41,669 nucleotides of DNA, taken from Chitinophagales bacterium. Lineage in GTDB: Bacteria; Bacteroidota; Bacteroidia; Chitinophagales; Saprospiraceae. Position numbers and translations under genes: made by a program. The notes beneath the pieces were generated by a model, which was given only the letters and a program-made list of their open reading frames with translations, did not search any database and was not told where the DNA came from. Positions 8,627-16,039 of this stretch are shown piece by piece (the first letter of the stretch is position 1; the number at the start of each line of letters is the position of its first letter). The stretch spans positions 1-41,669 of the forward strand of contig JAKSDI010000074.1 of the NCBI GenBank assembly GCA_022360175.1, written 5' to 3'.

Positions 8627-8706
8627 CGTCCTTTATTAATAAGGTGTTGACACAATTGCGTTGATCTAAGCTCTTGCAATAATTATATGTGACCGGATGT
8701 GCTACA

Positions 8707-8740
8707 ATAAAAAAAGAGCAAGGGGATTCCTCTTGCTCTT
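8707..8740 (-). terminator. Strong intrinsic terminator of the 102-aa gene
   Basis: Read on the minus strand, a 12-bp stem (8729-8740 with 8714-8725, one G-T wobble) has a 3-nt loop and is followed by a run of T residues. It begins 15 bp after the stop codon at 8755. It is a textbook rho-independent terminator, stronger than most others in this window. Confidence 0.85.
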
Positions 8741-8754
8741 GAATGTTTGAATTT

Positions 8755-9063
8755 TTAAAATAATGATAGCTGTCTATCTTTTGCCTGCCAATAATGTTCC
8801 GTCCAGTCTGCTTTTACGGTAGCCCCCATAGCTTCAATTCCTTTTTCTAATGTATGATCACCTTGTTCTATAACCTTTTCCATGAGAGCGTAAACGAGTG
8901 CATCACCATCAGAACTTTCAAAACAATCATCAAATTTTCGATTGTTATATATCCTTTGGCGGTTCACGCGTGATGTTGGATTAGCGCCATAAGCGCGAAT
9001 GATATCAGCAATATAATTTACGCGTATGTAAAAGCCTTTATATGTTCTAAATGGGTTGGCCAT
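8755..9063 (-). CDS. Hypothetical protein (102 aa) with C-terminal clamp-binding-like motif
   Basis: I do not recognise the family. The protein is globular and soluble, begins MANPFRTYKGFYIRVNYIADIIRAYG, and has a Trp/His-rich C-terminal region ending in RQLSLF. The last five residues QLSLF match the bacterial beta-sliding-clamp binding pentapeptide QLxLF, which in other proteins sits at a flexible terminus as it does here. This suggests, but does not prove, a role at the replication clamp. Translation starts at ATG after GAAAGGAAAAGAAC, a recognisable Shine-Dalgarno that is uncommon in Bacteroidota genes. Base and codon use look more GC-rich than the neighbours, and it has its own strong terminator, so recent acquisition is likely. 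Confidence 0.7.
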   Translation of the reverse strand: MANPFRTYKGFYIRVNYIADIIRAYGANPTSRVNRQRIYNNRKFDDCFESSDGDALVYALMEKVIEQGDHTLEKGIEAMGATVKADWTEHYWQAKDRQLSLF

Positions 9064-9129
9064 GTTCTTTTCCTTTCATATTTAATGGATATATACGCTT
9101 TCGTGCATGAACCCTTGGCAAGCGCCGAG

Positions 9130-9162
9130 CGTCACTTAACAAACCGCGTTAGCGGTGTGACG
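9130..9162. repeat. Nested inverted repeat / hairpin
   Basis: The inner stem is ACCGC (9143-9147) with GCGGT (9152-9156) around GTTA. The outer stem is CGTCAC (9130-9135) with GTGACG (9157-9162). Seven bases are unpaired on the 5' side. It has no U-tract, so it is not an obvious terminator. It may be part of an RNA, or a protein or recombinase site. Confidence 0.5.
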
Positions 9163-9188
9163 ATCGATCGTAAGAAAAAGACCTCAAA

Positions 9189-9253
9189 GCGCGGCCTATG
9201 CTTGCATAGGTCTACTGCCCCAACACGTTTAAGCGGGCAGGGGCAGGCCGTGC
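9189..9253 (+). ncRNA. Candidate structured RNA (three-way junction)
   Basis: A closing stem of 8 bp (GCGCGGCC at 9189-9196 with GGCCGTGC at 9246-9253, one wobble) encloses two hairpins. One is TATG/CATA (9197-9208), extendable to CCTATG/CATAGG. The other is CTGCCC/GGGCAG (9215-9240) with a 14-nt loop. Three mutually compatible helices in 65 nt are unlikely in random AT-rich DNA. I cannot assign it to a known RNA family, and the transcribed strand is a guess. Confidence 0.4.
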
Positions 9254-9463
9254 TATTGAATAGGGATTTTTTGTCGATATAAGCTGAACATAGGGTTTCT
9301 TTGCATTGCAAGATGCACTTTAATTCTGTCTATCAAGGGGATCAGCCGATCTACATAAGAGATAGCAGGGATGATCGGAGCAATTTGATACGAATATCCA
9401 TGAATTATAACGTGCTGCCTTTTTAGGTTTATATGATTCAGGTTTAGGCAAATGCCATCGCTC

Positions 9464-9522
9464 CACCTTTCAGTTCACAGTCGTATAGACACGTTGGAAC
9501 TGATGAAAGGAAAGGAGGTGAT
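9464..9522 (+). promoter_or_regulatory. Leader hairpin able to mask a consensus Shine-Dalgarno
   Basis: AAAGGAGGTGAT at 9511-9522 is a near-complete complement of the 16S rRNA 3' end. Upstream, CCACCTTTCAGTTC can pair with GAACTG and the AAAGG/AGGTG bases that follow it, placing the ribosome binding site inside a long interrupted stem. Such masking is typical of translationally controlled short ORFs, including type I toxin mRNAs. Confidence 0.45.
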
Positions 9523-9525
9523 TGC

Positions 9526-9609
9526 ATGAAAAGAAAAAAGGGACAGCTAACGCTATCCCTCTTTGTGAAGTTCGGACGGCTTAAAATAAGCCTAAGAATC
9601 TCCACCTAA
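9526..9609 (+). CDS. Candidate 27-aa basic peptide with very strong ribosome binding site
   Basis: ATG at 9526 is spaced correctly from AAAGGAGGTGAT (9511-9522), the strongest Shine-Dalgarno in the window and more typical of Firmicutes than of Bacteroidota. The 27-residue product starts MKRKKGQLTLSLFVKFGR and is strongly basic and amphipathic, alternating hydrophobic and Lys/Arg residues, with no acidic residue. The coding sequence itself contains two hairpins: AGGGACAGC/GCTATCCCT with one mismatch, and GGCTTA/TAAGCC at about 9578-9593. I do not know a family. It could be a type I toxin-like peptide, a leader peptide, or an untranslated structured RNA. Confidence 0.4.
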   Translation: MKRKKGQLTLSLFVKFGRLKISLRIST

Positions 9610-9840
9610 ATCTAGAAGTCGCACATAAGATTTAGCGGTCTGTGTGCTGCTTCGATTTTTACCTTATCACATATTTATGAATAAATCGTCAAGTTTTATT
9701 TGGAGATCGTATTCCTATTCAGAAGTTACAATTGTCTATAGAAAAAACTATACCTTGCAGAGAGAACAATTCTAACCCATAAATGAATGGAAAAATGGGT
9801 TTTATTTAATATTTGATTGCAACTAAAATACTCTTGAAAA
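9610..9840. other. Spacer with further hairpins
   Basis: No gene is seen. CTAAATC/GATTTAG forms a 7-bp stem just after the 27-aa ORF. At 9774-9801 AACCCAT/ATGGGTT is followed by TTATTT and could act as a weak plus-strand terminator. The right direct-repeat copy lies at 9650-9673. Confidence 0.4.
9650..9673 (+). repeat. Imperfect direct repeat, right copy
   Basis: Partner of 8603-8626 (20 of 24 identical, only transitions between them). Composition returns to the AT-rich chromosomal style after it, which fits a segment boundary here. Confidence 0.4.
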
Positions 9841-10528
9841 ATGCATATAAAATTCCGCAAGAAGATAAAAGGCCCAGAGGCCAAACTGATTGAGGATTTT
9901 CTTCAAAACATTGAGATATTTTATCAAGATGGGTTGGAATATGATTTTTTCATAGAACCTTATGCAGAAATTGGAATTCCAGACATTGTAATTATTGGGT
10001 GGGATAAAAAAATGTTAACTAAATGGTCTCCTAAAAGAACAGATTTAGGAATAAAAGACATTAAAATAATGCATCATATTTCTTCTTTTAAAAAGAGAGG
10101 TGTTGCTATAATAAAGCTAAAAGAACAGCTTGGATATCCTGAATTAGAAATGGAAAAAAGCTTATCTTTACTGTCAGAGGCAAATTTAATTAATAAAACT
10201 GAGAGACGAGTTTTTGCCAAAGACCTTGATCGTAACTTTTTTATCCGTCATAATTATTACAATTGAAGCAAAAATAAAAAATTGGAAAGATGCCTTTCAT
10301 CAGGCTCAGTTAAATGAGAACTTTTCTTCTCATTCTTATGTATTATTACCAGAAAAAGTTGTTAGTCCTAAAGTAAAATCAAAATTCAATACAAATATTG
10401 GTTTACTTGCACATAATGGAGAAAAAGTTGTATTAAAGAAAAAGGCAAAAAAAGGTAATTTACCATCTTCATACTTCTCATGGATCATTAATGAACATGT
10501 GGGTAGAAAACTGTTCTCAACAGCTTAA
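9841..10528 (+). pseudogene. PD-(D/E)XK-like nuclease gene split by a frameshift
   Basis: Two adjacent frames together read as one protein of about 229 aa. The first (9841-10266) contains EPYAEIGIPDIVII, the second (to 10528) contains VIIITIEAKIKNWKDAFHQAQ. G-x-P-D followed by a hydrophobic strand and E-x-K is the PD-(D/E)XK nuclease signature, and the later SYVLLPEKVV also fits restriction-like nucleases. The middle part (about residues 70-125) resembles a winged-helix region. Removing one T from the T6 run at 10237-10242 restores a continuous frame through DLDRNFLSVIIITIEAK. So the gene is either recently inactivated, phase-variable by slippage, or carries a sequencing error. Exact nuclease family not identified. 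Confidence 0.65.
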
Positions 10529-10561
10529 ATGCGCATTCAATATGCTTAACGAATTAGTTAA

Positions 10562-11427
10562 GAGGATGTTTGGGAATTGAAAAGAGATAAAAAAAGCAGT
10601 CGGTCGTATCTTGAGAGTTAACCACAACGTATCAAGATGACCACTCAATATGAACGGCTGACCGACGGCCAATGGGAAGTTATAAAAGAATACCTTCCTG
10701 TCAAAAGAAAACGGCAATTGGATTTGCGTGAAGTATTCAACGCGATTTTATGGATTACCCGTACCGGAGCTCAATGGCGAAATTTGGATAGTAGTTTTCC
10801 AAGCTGGACGGCGGTGTATTACTATTTTTATCGCTGGTCTCGCCAGGGATTGCTAGAGCAAATAAACAGGGCTTTGAATGAACTTGAACGTCTAGAGTTA
10901 GAAAGACAAGTGCATCCTAGTCTGGGAATCGTTGATTCTCAAAGTGTTAAGCTAGCACCTATGATCTATGAATACCGAGGTATTGATGGGCATAAAAAAA
11001 TCAATGGCCGTAAAAGACAACTTTTAACGGATACTTTAGGCCGGATTTGGCAAGCTTCGGTTCATCCAGCTAATGAGCATGATTCTCCAGCAGGAGTGGT
11101 TCTTTTAGACTTGGAAATCGAACACCTGGAGTGTCTCCAAAAAATCGTTGCAGATAAAGCCTATCGAGGCACTTTTGCAGATGCTTGTGAAGAATTAAAT
11201 ATTGAATTTGAGGTGCCCCATCGACCGAAAGGAACCAAAGGGTTTGTGGTGGAAGCCAAACGCTGGGTGGTAGAAAGAACCATTGCTTGGTTCAATTTTT
11301 TTCGAAGAATCCAGATTGACTATGAGCATACCATAGAAAGTTCGGTTGCTTTCATCTATCTAGCTAATTCTTCTATGGTTTTGCCAAAATTGAATCGTTT
11401 TTCAGAATAAGATTTCCAAACATGTTC
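10562..11427 (+). mobile_element. Complete IS5-family insertion sequence
   Basis: The element is about 866 bp. The left end GAGGATGTTTGGGAATT (10562-10578) and the reverse complement of the right end 11411-11427 (GAACATGTTTGGAAATC) are imperfect terminal inverted repeats sharing the core ATGTTTGG. TAA at 10559-10561 and 11428-11430 fits a 3-bp TNA target duplication. It carries one intact transposase gene. It is inserted between the broken nuclease gene and the PKD lipoprotein without interrupting either. Confidence 0.75.
10637..11410 (+). CDS. IS5-family DDE transposase
   Basis: The 257-aa intact transposase has a typical length for small IS5-family elements. The N-terminal region LTDGQWEVIKEYLP and TGAQWRNLDSSFPSWTAVYYYFYRW are hallmarks of the family's DUF4096-like DNA-binding part. 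The catalytic triad is visible: D100 (GIVDSQSVK), D173 (VADKAYRG) and E213 (VERTIAWFN), with R214 two residues before the family's typical WxxxxRR. It lies 75 bp inside the left end of the element. Nothing suggests inactivation, so the element may still be mobile. Confidence 0.93.
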   Translation: MTTQYERLTDGQWEVIKEYLPVKRKRQLDLREVFNAILWITRTGAQWRNLDSSFPSWTAVYYYFYRWSRQGLLEQINRALNELERLELERQVHPSLGIVDSQSVKLAPMIYEYRGIDGHKKINGRKRQLLTDTLGRIWQASVHPANEHDSPAGVVLLDLEIEHLECLQKIVADKAYRGTFADACEELNIEFEVPHRPKGTKGFVVEAKRWVVERTIAWFNFFRRIQIDYEHTIESSVAFIYLANSSMVLPKLNRFSE

Positions 11428-11476
11428 TAAACGAATAAAACGTTTACATAATAGTTCAATTGAAACTTAAAAGTAA

Positions 11477-11484
11477 TATCTTTG
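11477..11484 (+). promoter_or_regulatory. Candidate -7 box (TATCTTTG) of the first PKD lipoprotein
   Basis: TATCTTTG matches the Bacteroidota TAnnTTTG box exactly. No good -33 TTTG lies at the proper distance, partly because the IS5-family element ends only about 47 bp upstream. Transcription would start about 65 bp before the ATG at 11557. The IS insertion may have replaced the original upstream region. Confidence 0.45.
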
Positions 11485-11556
11485 ATTGTATTAATTATAC
11501 CCTTTCCGACAAAAAGATCATTCATTTGTCAATTCTCTAATTGTAATACTAATACA

Positions 11557-12969
11557 ATGAAGAAACTACTATATATTATAATGTTTTCAATTTCTATAGT
11601 TCATTTTTCAGGATGTCATTTAGAAGTTCTAGACAATATTAAAGATGGTCTGATTGCCAGTTTTTCTTATGAATCAAGCAATTCTTCTTTAAAAGCTCCA
11701 GTGGTTATAGAGTTTTTCAATGAATCATTGGAAGCTTCATCCTATGAATGGAACTTTGGGGATAACTCTTCTATTTCTAACGAAGCAAATCCTGTGCATT
11801 TATATTCTAAGCCTGGTGAATATAATGTATCTTTAATTGCGATGAATGACGAAGGATTAACAGATGAATTTAGTCTTACAATAAGCATCAAATCAGAAGC
11901 TTTTAGTTTAAAACTTGATCCTGAATATTTTTGTTCTAACGGAGGAGGGATATTACAGTTAAACGATACTTCATACCATGTTATGACAGGTCATTTTTCT
12001 AAAGGATGGCACTTATTTACTTTATCATTAAATGGTACTATAATAGATTCTTTAAGAGCCACAGATTTTGATTATGGACTCTCATCGGAATGTGGTTGTC
12101 TCATAGACTATGATATCACTCATAATGATGGGGGAATTGGAAATCCAAAATATGTGATTAACTGTGACGATAAATTGACTGTTTATGGTAAGCACTTTTT
12201 TTTGGATCCACTTTTAGAATACGAGTATGAAAATTTTGGTACAAGCTTACCTGCTTCTAGAAATTTGGATAATGTAGTATGCATTATTGGTAATCCAACA
12301 TCTGAAACTCAATATAATATTCTTTCTCTTTCTCTTTTAGGGCAAGAAGCTAAATCTGTAACTTCGTCTGCTTCAACTTTTATTAAAGCTCATGATATTA
12401 CATCAGGAAATAGTAATAGTTTTTTTGTCTTGGTAACAGAGAGAGAAAATGATAATTCAGAATTTTTATCTCTAAGATTTGATGAGCTAAATGAAAGTGG
12501 AGACTTGATTCAAAATGTTGAATTGTTTTCGGTGGAGGAAAGCTTTTCTGGCAGGATTACTACATCGAAGGATGGAATTATAGTGATAGCATATATAAAA
12601 GATAATTGGTACGAATCTGAATCCTTTAATATGCTTTGGGTAGATCAAAATGGTATTGTTTTAAATAATGGAGAATATGATGAAAGTATTTTTATCAACG
12701 AACTAATAAATACTGCTGATGGAGGGTATTTATTAGCTGGAAAGCAAAGAGATACTAATAATTTTGTTAATGTTGCTGTATTTATTAAGCTTGATGAATT
12801 GGGAAACGTCATGTGGAAAAGAGAATTGATTGACATGGGAAGGAATTTGAGTGCTGAACAAGTAATCCAAACAAACGATTGTGGTTTTCTGGTGTATGCT
12901 TGCAGTGATTTAATTTATGGTCAAATAATAATTTATAAATTGACGGATAAGGGAGAATTAGAGTTTTAA
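11557..12969 (+). CDS. PKD-domain lipoprotein (copy 1)
   Basis: The start is placed at ATG 11557 because it begins a lipoprotein signal peptide (MKKLLYIIMFSISIVHFSGC) with lipobox FSGC and the acylated Cys at residue 20. The open frame extends upstream but without a signal. A PKD domain follows (residues about 45-115), with YEWNFGDNSS and a YNVSLIAMNDEG strand. The C-terminal part has repeated DGGYLLAG / NDCGFLVYA motifs, as in beta-propeller or WG-like repeat proteins, and ends IIYKLTDKGELEF. It should be anchored in the outer or inner membrane facing the periplasm or cell surface. A clear paralogue lies at 16620-18071 on the other strand, sharing LDNIKDGLIASF and the C-terminal KLTDKGE. Confidence 0.85.
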   Translation: MKKLLYIIMFSISIVHFSGCHLEVLDNIKDGLIASFSYESSNSSLKAPVVIEFFNESLEASSYEWNFGDNSSISNEANPVHLYSKPGEYNVSLIAMNDEGLTDEFSLTISIKSEAFSLKLDPEYFCSNGGGILQLNDTSYHVMTGHFSKGWHLFTLSLNGTIIDSLRATDFDYGLSSECGCLIDYDITHNDGGIGNPKYVINCDDKLTVYGKHFFLDPLLEYEYENFGTSLPASRNLDNVVCIIGNPTSETQYNILSLSLLGQEAKSVTSSASTFIKAHDITSGNSNSFFVLVTERENDNSEFLSLRFDELNESGDLIQNVELFSVEESFSGRITTSKDGIIVIAYIKDNWYESESFNMLWVDQNGIVLNNGEYDESIFINELINTADGGYLLAGKQRDTNNFVNVAVFIKLDELGNVMWKRELIDMGRNLSAEQVIQTNDCGFLVYACSDLIYGQIIIYKLTDKGELEF

Positions 12970-13012
12970 ACGTAGATATTCATTTTGACAAAGATAATGA
13001 ATCTTAAGTCAT

Positions 13013-13687
13013 ATGAATTATAACAAATGCAACATGTCATTTATAAAAGACTTCCGAGATAAAGGAGCTTTAATACAAAAAAAAGAAGGTAAGATGCCAT
13101 ATCTGCATATTACCTTATTATTAGCTATCGTTACCTCACTTTCAGGATTTGAACAGTTGACAATTTTAATTGATCGTATTTTAGGTTCAATTAGATATGT
13201 TGCTGAATTGCTTTTTATTATTATTGTTGGGTATCTTATATATCATTACATAACTGCAAAAGTAAAGGCAGATAGACATCTAATTTATAGGTATTCTCAA
13301 CTAGAAAGACGAATAGCTAAAATTTCATCAGCCCTTTTATTAATTCTTGTATTGATGGTATTATATGGAGCCTATCAGGACTTCCAGCCACTGCCTAGAG
13401 TATTAGAAGGACGTCTTATATGCTCTAATGATACTGTAGCTTCGAAATACGATGTAAAAGTATTGGATAGAGATAGAGTAGACTATATAAGAACTGGAAG
13501 GGAAATAATTACAGATGAGCATGGGTACTTTGTGTTGAAACCACCTAATAGGATAAGTAGAAATTCATATTTAGAATTTGTCAGCCCAAGTGGATATAGA
13601 TTCACAATAAGTTTACGTTCGTATAATCAACACAATAAATATAAAAATAATGAACCGTATACTTTCATTATCCCTGTGTGTAATTAG
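13013..13687 (+). CDS. Three-helix membrane protein with carboxypeptidase-regulatory-like tail
   Basis: The 224-aa product has three hydrophobic segments, at about residues 28-45, 62-80 and 106-122. A charged stretch (AKVKADRHLIYRYSQLERRIAK) lies between the second and third. After the third helix a C-terminal domain of about 90 aa reads VLEGRLICSNDTVASKYDVKVLD ... TDEHGYFVLKPP, resembling the beta-sandwich carboxypeptidase regulatory-like fold often used in Bacteroidota surface proteins. Met8 (13034) is an alternative start. The next gene starts inside its 3' end (38-bp overlap), so the two are probably co-translated. Function unknown; an envelope sensor or anchoring role is possible. Confidence 0.7.
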   Translation: MNYNKCNMSFIKDFRDKGALIQKKEGKMPYLHITLLLAIVTSLSGFEQLTILIDRILGSIRYVAELLFIIIVGYLIYHYITAKVKADRHLIYRYSQLERRIAKISSALLLILVLMVLYGAYQDFQPLPRVLEGRLICSNDTVASKYDVKVLDRDRVDYIRTGREIITDEHGYFVLKPPNRISRNSYLEFVSPSGYRFTISLRSYNQHNKYKNNEPYTFIIPVCN

Positions 13688-14573
13688 TATACTTTCTTTT
13701 TCAGGAAGTTTATTTGCGCAATCATTTTCAATATCTGTGAAAGTATTAGGGATAGAATCAGATGAGTTATTTTATCTTAATGATTTTACTTATGAACTAT
13801 ATGCAGATGGCGAAAAACTTGATACTGAGTATCATAGACCATCATCAAGAATAAGTGATAAGTTTGTTATCTTATTGAAAAGTAAATCCGATTATGCTGG
13901 TTTGACGGTAAAGTTTAATTTCAATAATTACGAACAATATGTTAGAAATATAAGGGTTGATAACCTTAAAGAAAACATGTTTGATTTAGGGGTAATAAAA
14001 CCAACTCCTAAACCATTAATGATTTCTAGAGTATTATGTTATCCGCCTAGTGTTACAGATTCTTTAATTCAATTTATTGTAACATTTCGAAATAGTACAA
14101 ATCAAACTATTGAGATCAGTGAGTTGGAAATATATGCAAGAGTTAAACCGAATTGCACATCCCCGAGTCCAATTTTTGCTAAAATAAGGATTAATAAAAA
14201 TATTTTTTATCAATTAAGTCAATCAAGAAACGTCATTCGTGGATCAGCCTCTCATCCAGGTCAGAAGCGGATTTCTACTCTATTCGGCAATATACATTAT
14301 GATGAATGTACTTTGCATGAAGTACATCTTAAAATGAATTTATCCGCCATAATTTCTGGAGAATTACATTCCCAAATGATTATTGAACTCCCAAATTCAC
14401 TTAATGTCTATGACACTGACTACTCAAACATGATAGATTTCACAATAAAAGAAAGAGTTGATGAACTTCATGAAATTTTTAAGCGAATACCAGATGTTGA
14501 TTTTAGATTTAAAATTAATATTGATGGGCAAAATCATATCAGGACATCAAGATTTAATTTTAAAGAAGGTTAG
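13650..14573 (+). CDS. Secreted or periplasmic hypothetical protein (307 aa)
   Basis: It begins with a good signal peptide (MNRILSLSLCVISILSFSGSLFA, predicted cleavage before QS). The mature part is beta-rich and contains no motif I recognise. Residues about 110-235 (LMISRVLCYPPSVTDSLIQFIVTFRNSTNQTIEISELEI) look like an immunoglobulin-like beta-sandwich. It overlaps the upstream membrane-protein gene by 38 bp in another frame, and the start is supported by the signal peptide. Its end is only 15 bp from the end of the convergent metalloprotease gene. The tight coupling suggests that the membrane protein and this exported protein act together. Confidence 0.7.
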   Translation: MNRILSLSLCVISILSFSGSLFAQSFSISVKVLGIESDELFYLNDFTYELYADGEKLDTEYHRPSSRISDKFVILLKSKSDYAGLTVKFNFNNYEQYVRNIRVDNLKENMFDLGVIKPTPKPLMISRVLCYPPSVTDSLIQFIVTFRNSTNQTIEISELEIYARVKPNCTSPSPIFAKIRINKNIFYQLSQSRNVIRGSASHPGQKRISTLFGNIHYDECTLHEVHLKMNLSAIISGELHSQMIIELPNSLNVYDTDYSNMIDFTIKERVDELHEIFKRIPDVDFRFKINIDGQNHIRTSRFNFKEG

Positions 14574-14588
14574 GGTCGCATTCTTTTA

Positions 14589-15917
14589 CTAAAAATTCCA
14601 TTTTATACCCATACCGTTTGATCCAATAAATGGCTGTAAATTCTCTTTCACTTGTGGTGTAAAGCAATTACATTTTTTATATTCATTATTTCTTCTATTT
14701 CTTCTTAATAAAATATAGGTGCCTATACCTGCCAAACCTATTCCTGTATAGGTTATAATTTGTCCTGTGAAATATTGTTCATCAGCTTTTTCATAAGTCT
14801 GGGGATCAAAAGATATTCTATATTCATTATTATATATATCTAAACCAGTAGATATTTTAGATACTCCCCATATTATAAAGCTGACCCCAGTTGTTGTTAG
14901 TGAAGAGCCCCATGTTACAGAGTTTTTATTTGGAAGTTGTGGTAGTCTATCATTATGAAATACGTAGAACCTTAAATTACCTTTTTCATCAACTTGCTCT
15001 CTTGTATAGCGATCAATCTTATAATTCCATAGCACATAATAACCTTCATCTCCTATATTAAAAGGTTTCCTATTACCTCCTATACCTTTCAATGACCCAG
15101 CGTTTCTTCCAGGTGATAAAGAAGTACTATTGGCGAATATGCAAGCTTTAAAATTATTTGAAAATTCAGGAGGGATGTTAAAAATAATTTCTACTTTTTC
15201 ATTATCTATTGTTGCTTTAGCTTCTGAAATTATTGTCCAAGGATTTTTGAATGCCCTTTTATCTAAAATAAGCGGTGCTTTATTAACTAATGAATCACTA
15301 TATACTACTATGTTCTGCTTTTTGATTTCATCTTGCCATGCTTTTGAAACCTGATCTATTCTTAAATGAGGAGCAGGATGAGATCGATTTCCTTCATCAT
15401 TTTCTTTTATAAAAGTAGCTATTGCTGCTACAGTTTCATTAGAATCTGCGCCTAGTCTCATAAGAATACGTGCAGCGAAATCATCTGCCTCGAGTTCTTC
15501 CTTATGGCTATTTTCTTTTTTTCTATTCATAGAATGTTCATAAAAGTGGTGACCTAATTCGTGCGCCAATAAAAATATAGAAGACCATCTAGTTGCACTT
15601 TCTGAATTTAATTTATCAACGAAATTGCGATTGAATAGTATATTTCTAATTCCACTATCTGTATCAATTGTAGCCATAGCATTTGAAACATTAGGGCTTT
15701 CCATTAATCTAATATAAACTCCTGGTTCGCCAGCTACGTCAAGAATACTATTCCATATGGATATCATCTCCTTATTTGGATTAGAGACTACGTAAGTTTC
15801 ATATTTAGGAGTGCCAAAAAAATTGCATCCGCCTTCAACTCTTATTTGTTCCTTTTGACCATATATTACATTACAAATACACATTATGAATATAAAATAA
15901 AATTGCTGATTCTCCAT
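14589..15917 (-). CDS. Exported zinc metalloprotease (HExxH, M48-like)
   Basis: The 442-aa product starts with a short hydrophobic signal (FYFIFIMCICNVIYG). The zinc-binding motif LLAHELGHH gives H119, E120 and H123, and EELEADDFAARIL downstream supplies the glutamate third ligand (E143), the arrangement of M48-type peptidases. The following S-H-P-A-P-H-L-R-I also occurs in secreted M48-like peptidases. The C-terminal third is beta-rich, with a transmembrane helix near residues 389-408 (IITYTGIGLAGIGTYILL) followed by basic residues, so the enzyme is probably membrane-anchored on the periplasmic side. Substrates unknown. It is convergent with the exported 307-aa protein, 15 bp away. Confidence 0.8.
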   Translation of the reverse strand: MENQQFYFIFIMCICNVIYGQKEQIRVEGGCNFFGTPKYETYVVSNPNKEMISIWNSILDVAGEPGVYIRLMESPNVSNAMATIDTDSGIRNILFNRNFVDKLNSESATRWSSIFLLAHELGHHFYEHSMNRKKENSHKEELEADDFAARILMRLGADSNETVAAIATFIKENDEGNRSHPAPHLRIDQVSKAWQDEIKKQNIVVYSDSLVNKAPLILDKRAFKNPWTIISEAKATIDNEKVEIIFNIPPEFSNNFKACIFANSTSLSPGRNAGSLKGIGGNRKPFNIGDEGYYVLWNYKIDRYTREQVDEKGNLRFYVFHNDRLPQLPNKNSVTWGSSLTTTGVSFIIWGVSKISTGLDIYNNEYRISFDPQTYEKADEQYFTGQIITYTGIGLAGIGTYILLRRNRRNNEYKKCNCFTPQVKENLQPFIGSNGMGIKWNF

Positions 15918-15942
15918 TGACTTGATATTTTATAGTGTTTGC

Positions 15943-15972
15943 GTAACGAGATTTCATCAAAAATCTCGTTAC
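15943..15972. repeat. Perfect 12-bp inverted repeat
   Basis: GTAACGAGATTT (15943-15954) and AAATCTCGTTAC (15961-15972) flank a 6-nt loop. It lies upstream of the metalloprotease start and downstream of the transposase remnant. There is no strong T-run on either side, so it could be a terminator without a U-tract, a regulator site, or an insertion-sequence end. Confidence 0.55.
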
Positions 15973-16039
15973 TCATGAATAGAAAATGTTTTTTCAGAGC
16001 ATAAACTGATTCCTTGCTCCTTGCCCAGGTTACTAATCG

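Larger units (their letters stand above)
9064..9525. other. Non-coding, GC-richer structured spacer
   Basis: I see no convincing gene in this stretch. A 65-codon open frame at 9085-9282 overlaps the structured repeats and looks accidental. The region holds a nested hairpin (9130-9162), a potential three-way-junction fold (9189-9253) and the inverted repeat that could cover the Shine-Dalgarno of the short ORF at 9526. Confidence 0.45.

Noticed and set aside
9136-9156. Possible integron attC-like site (ACTTAAC ... GTTAGCG)
   Set aside because: The right motif does not fit GTTRRRY and the spacing is only a few bases, far shorter than real attC sites.
9085-9282. 65-codon plus-strand frame in the structured spacer
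   Set aside because: It covers the inverted repeats and three-way-junction sequence, has no ribosome site and no protein-like pattern.
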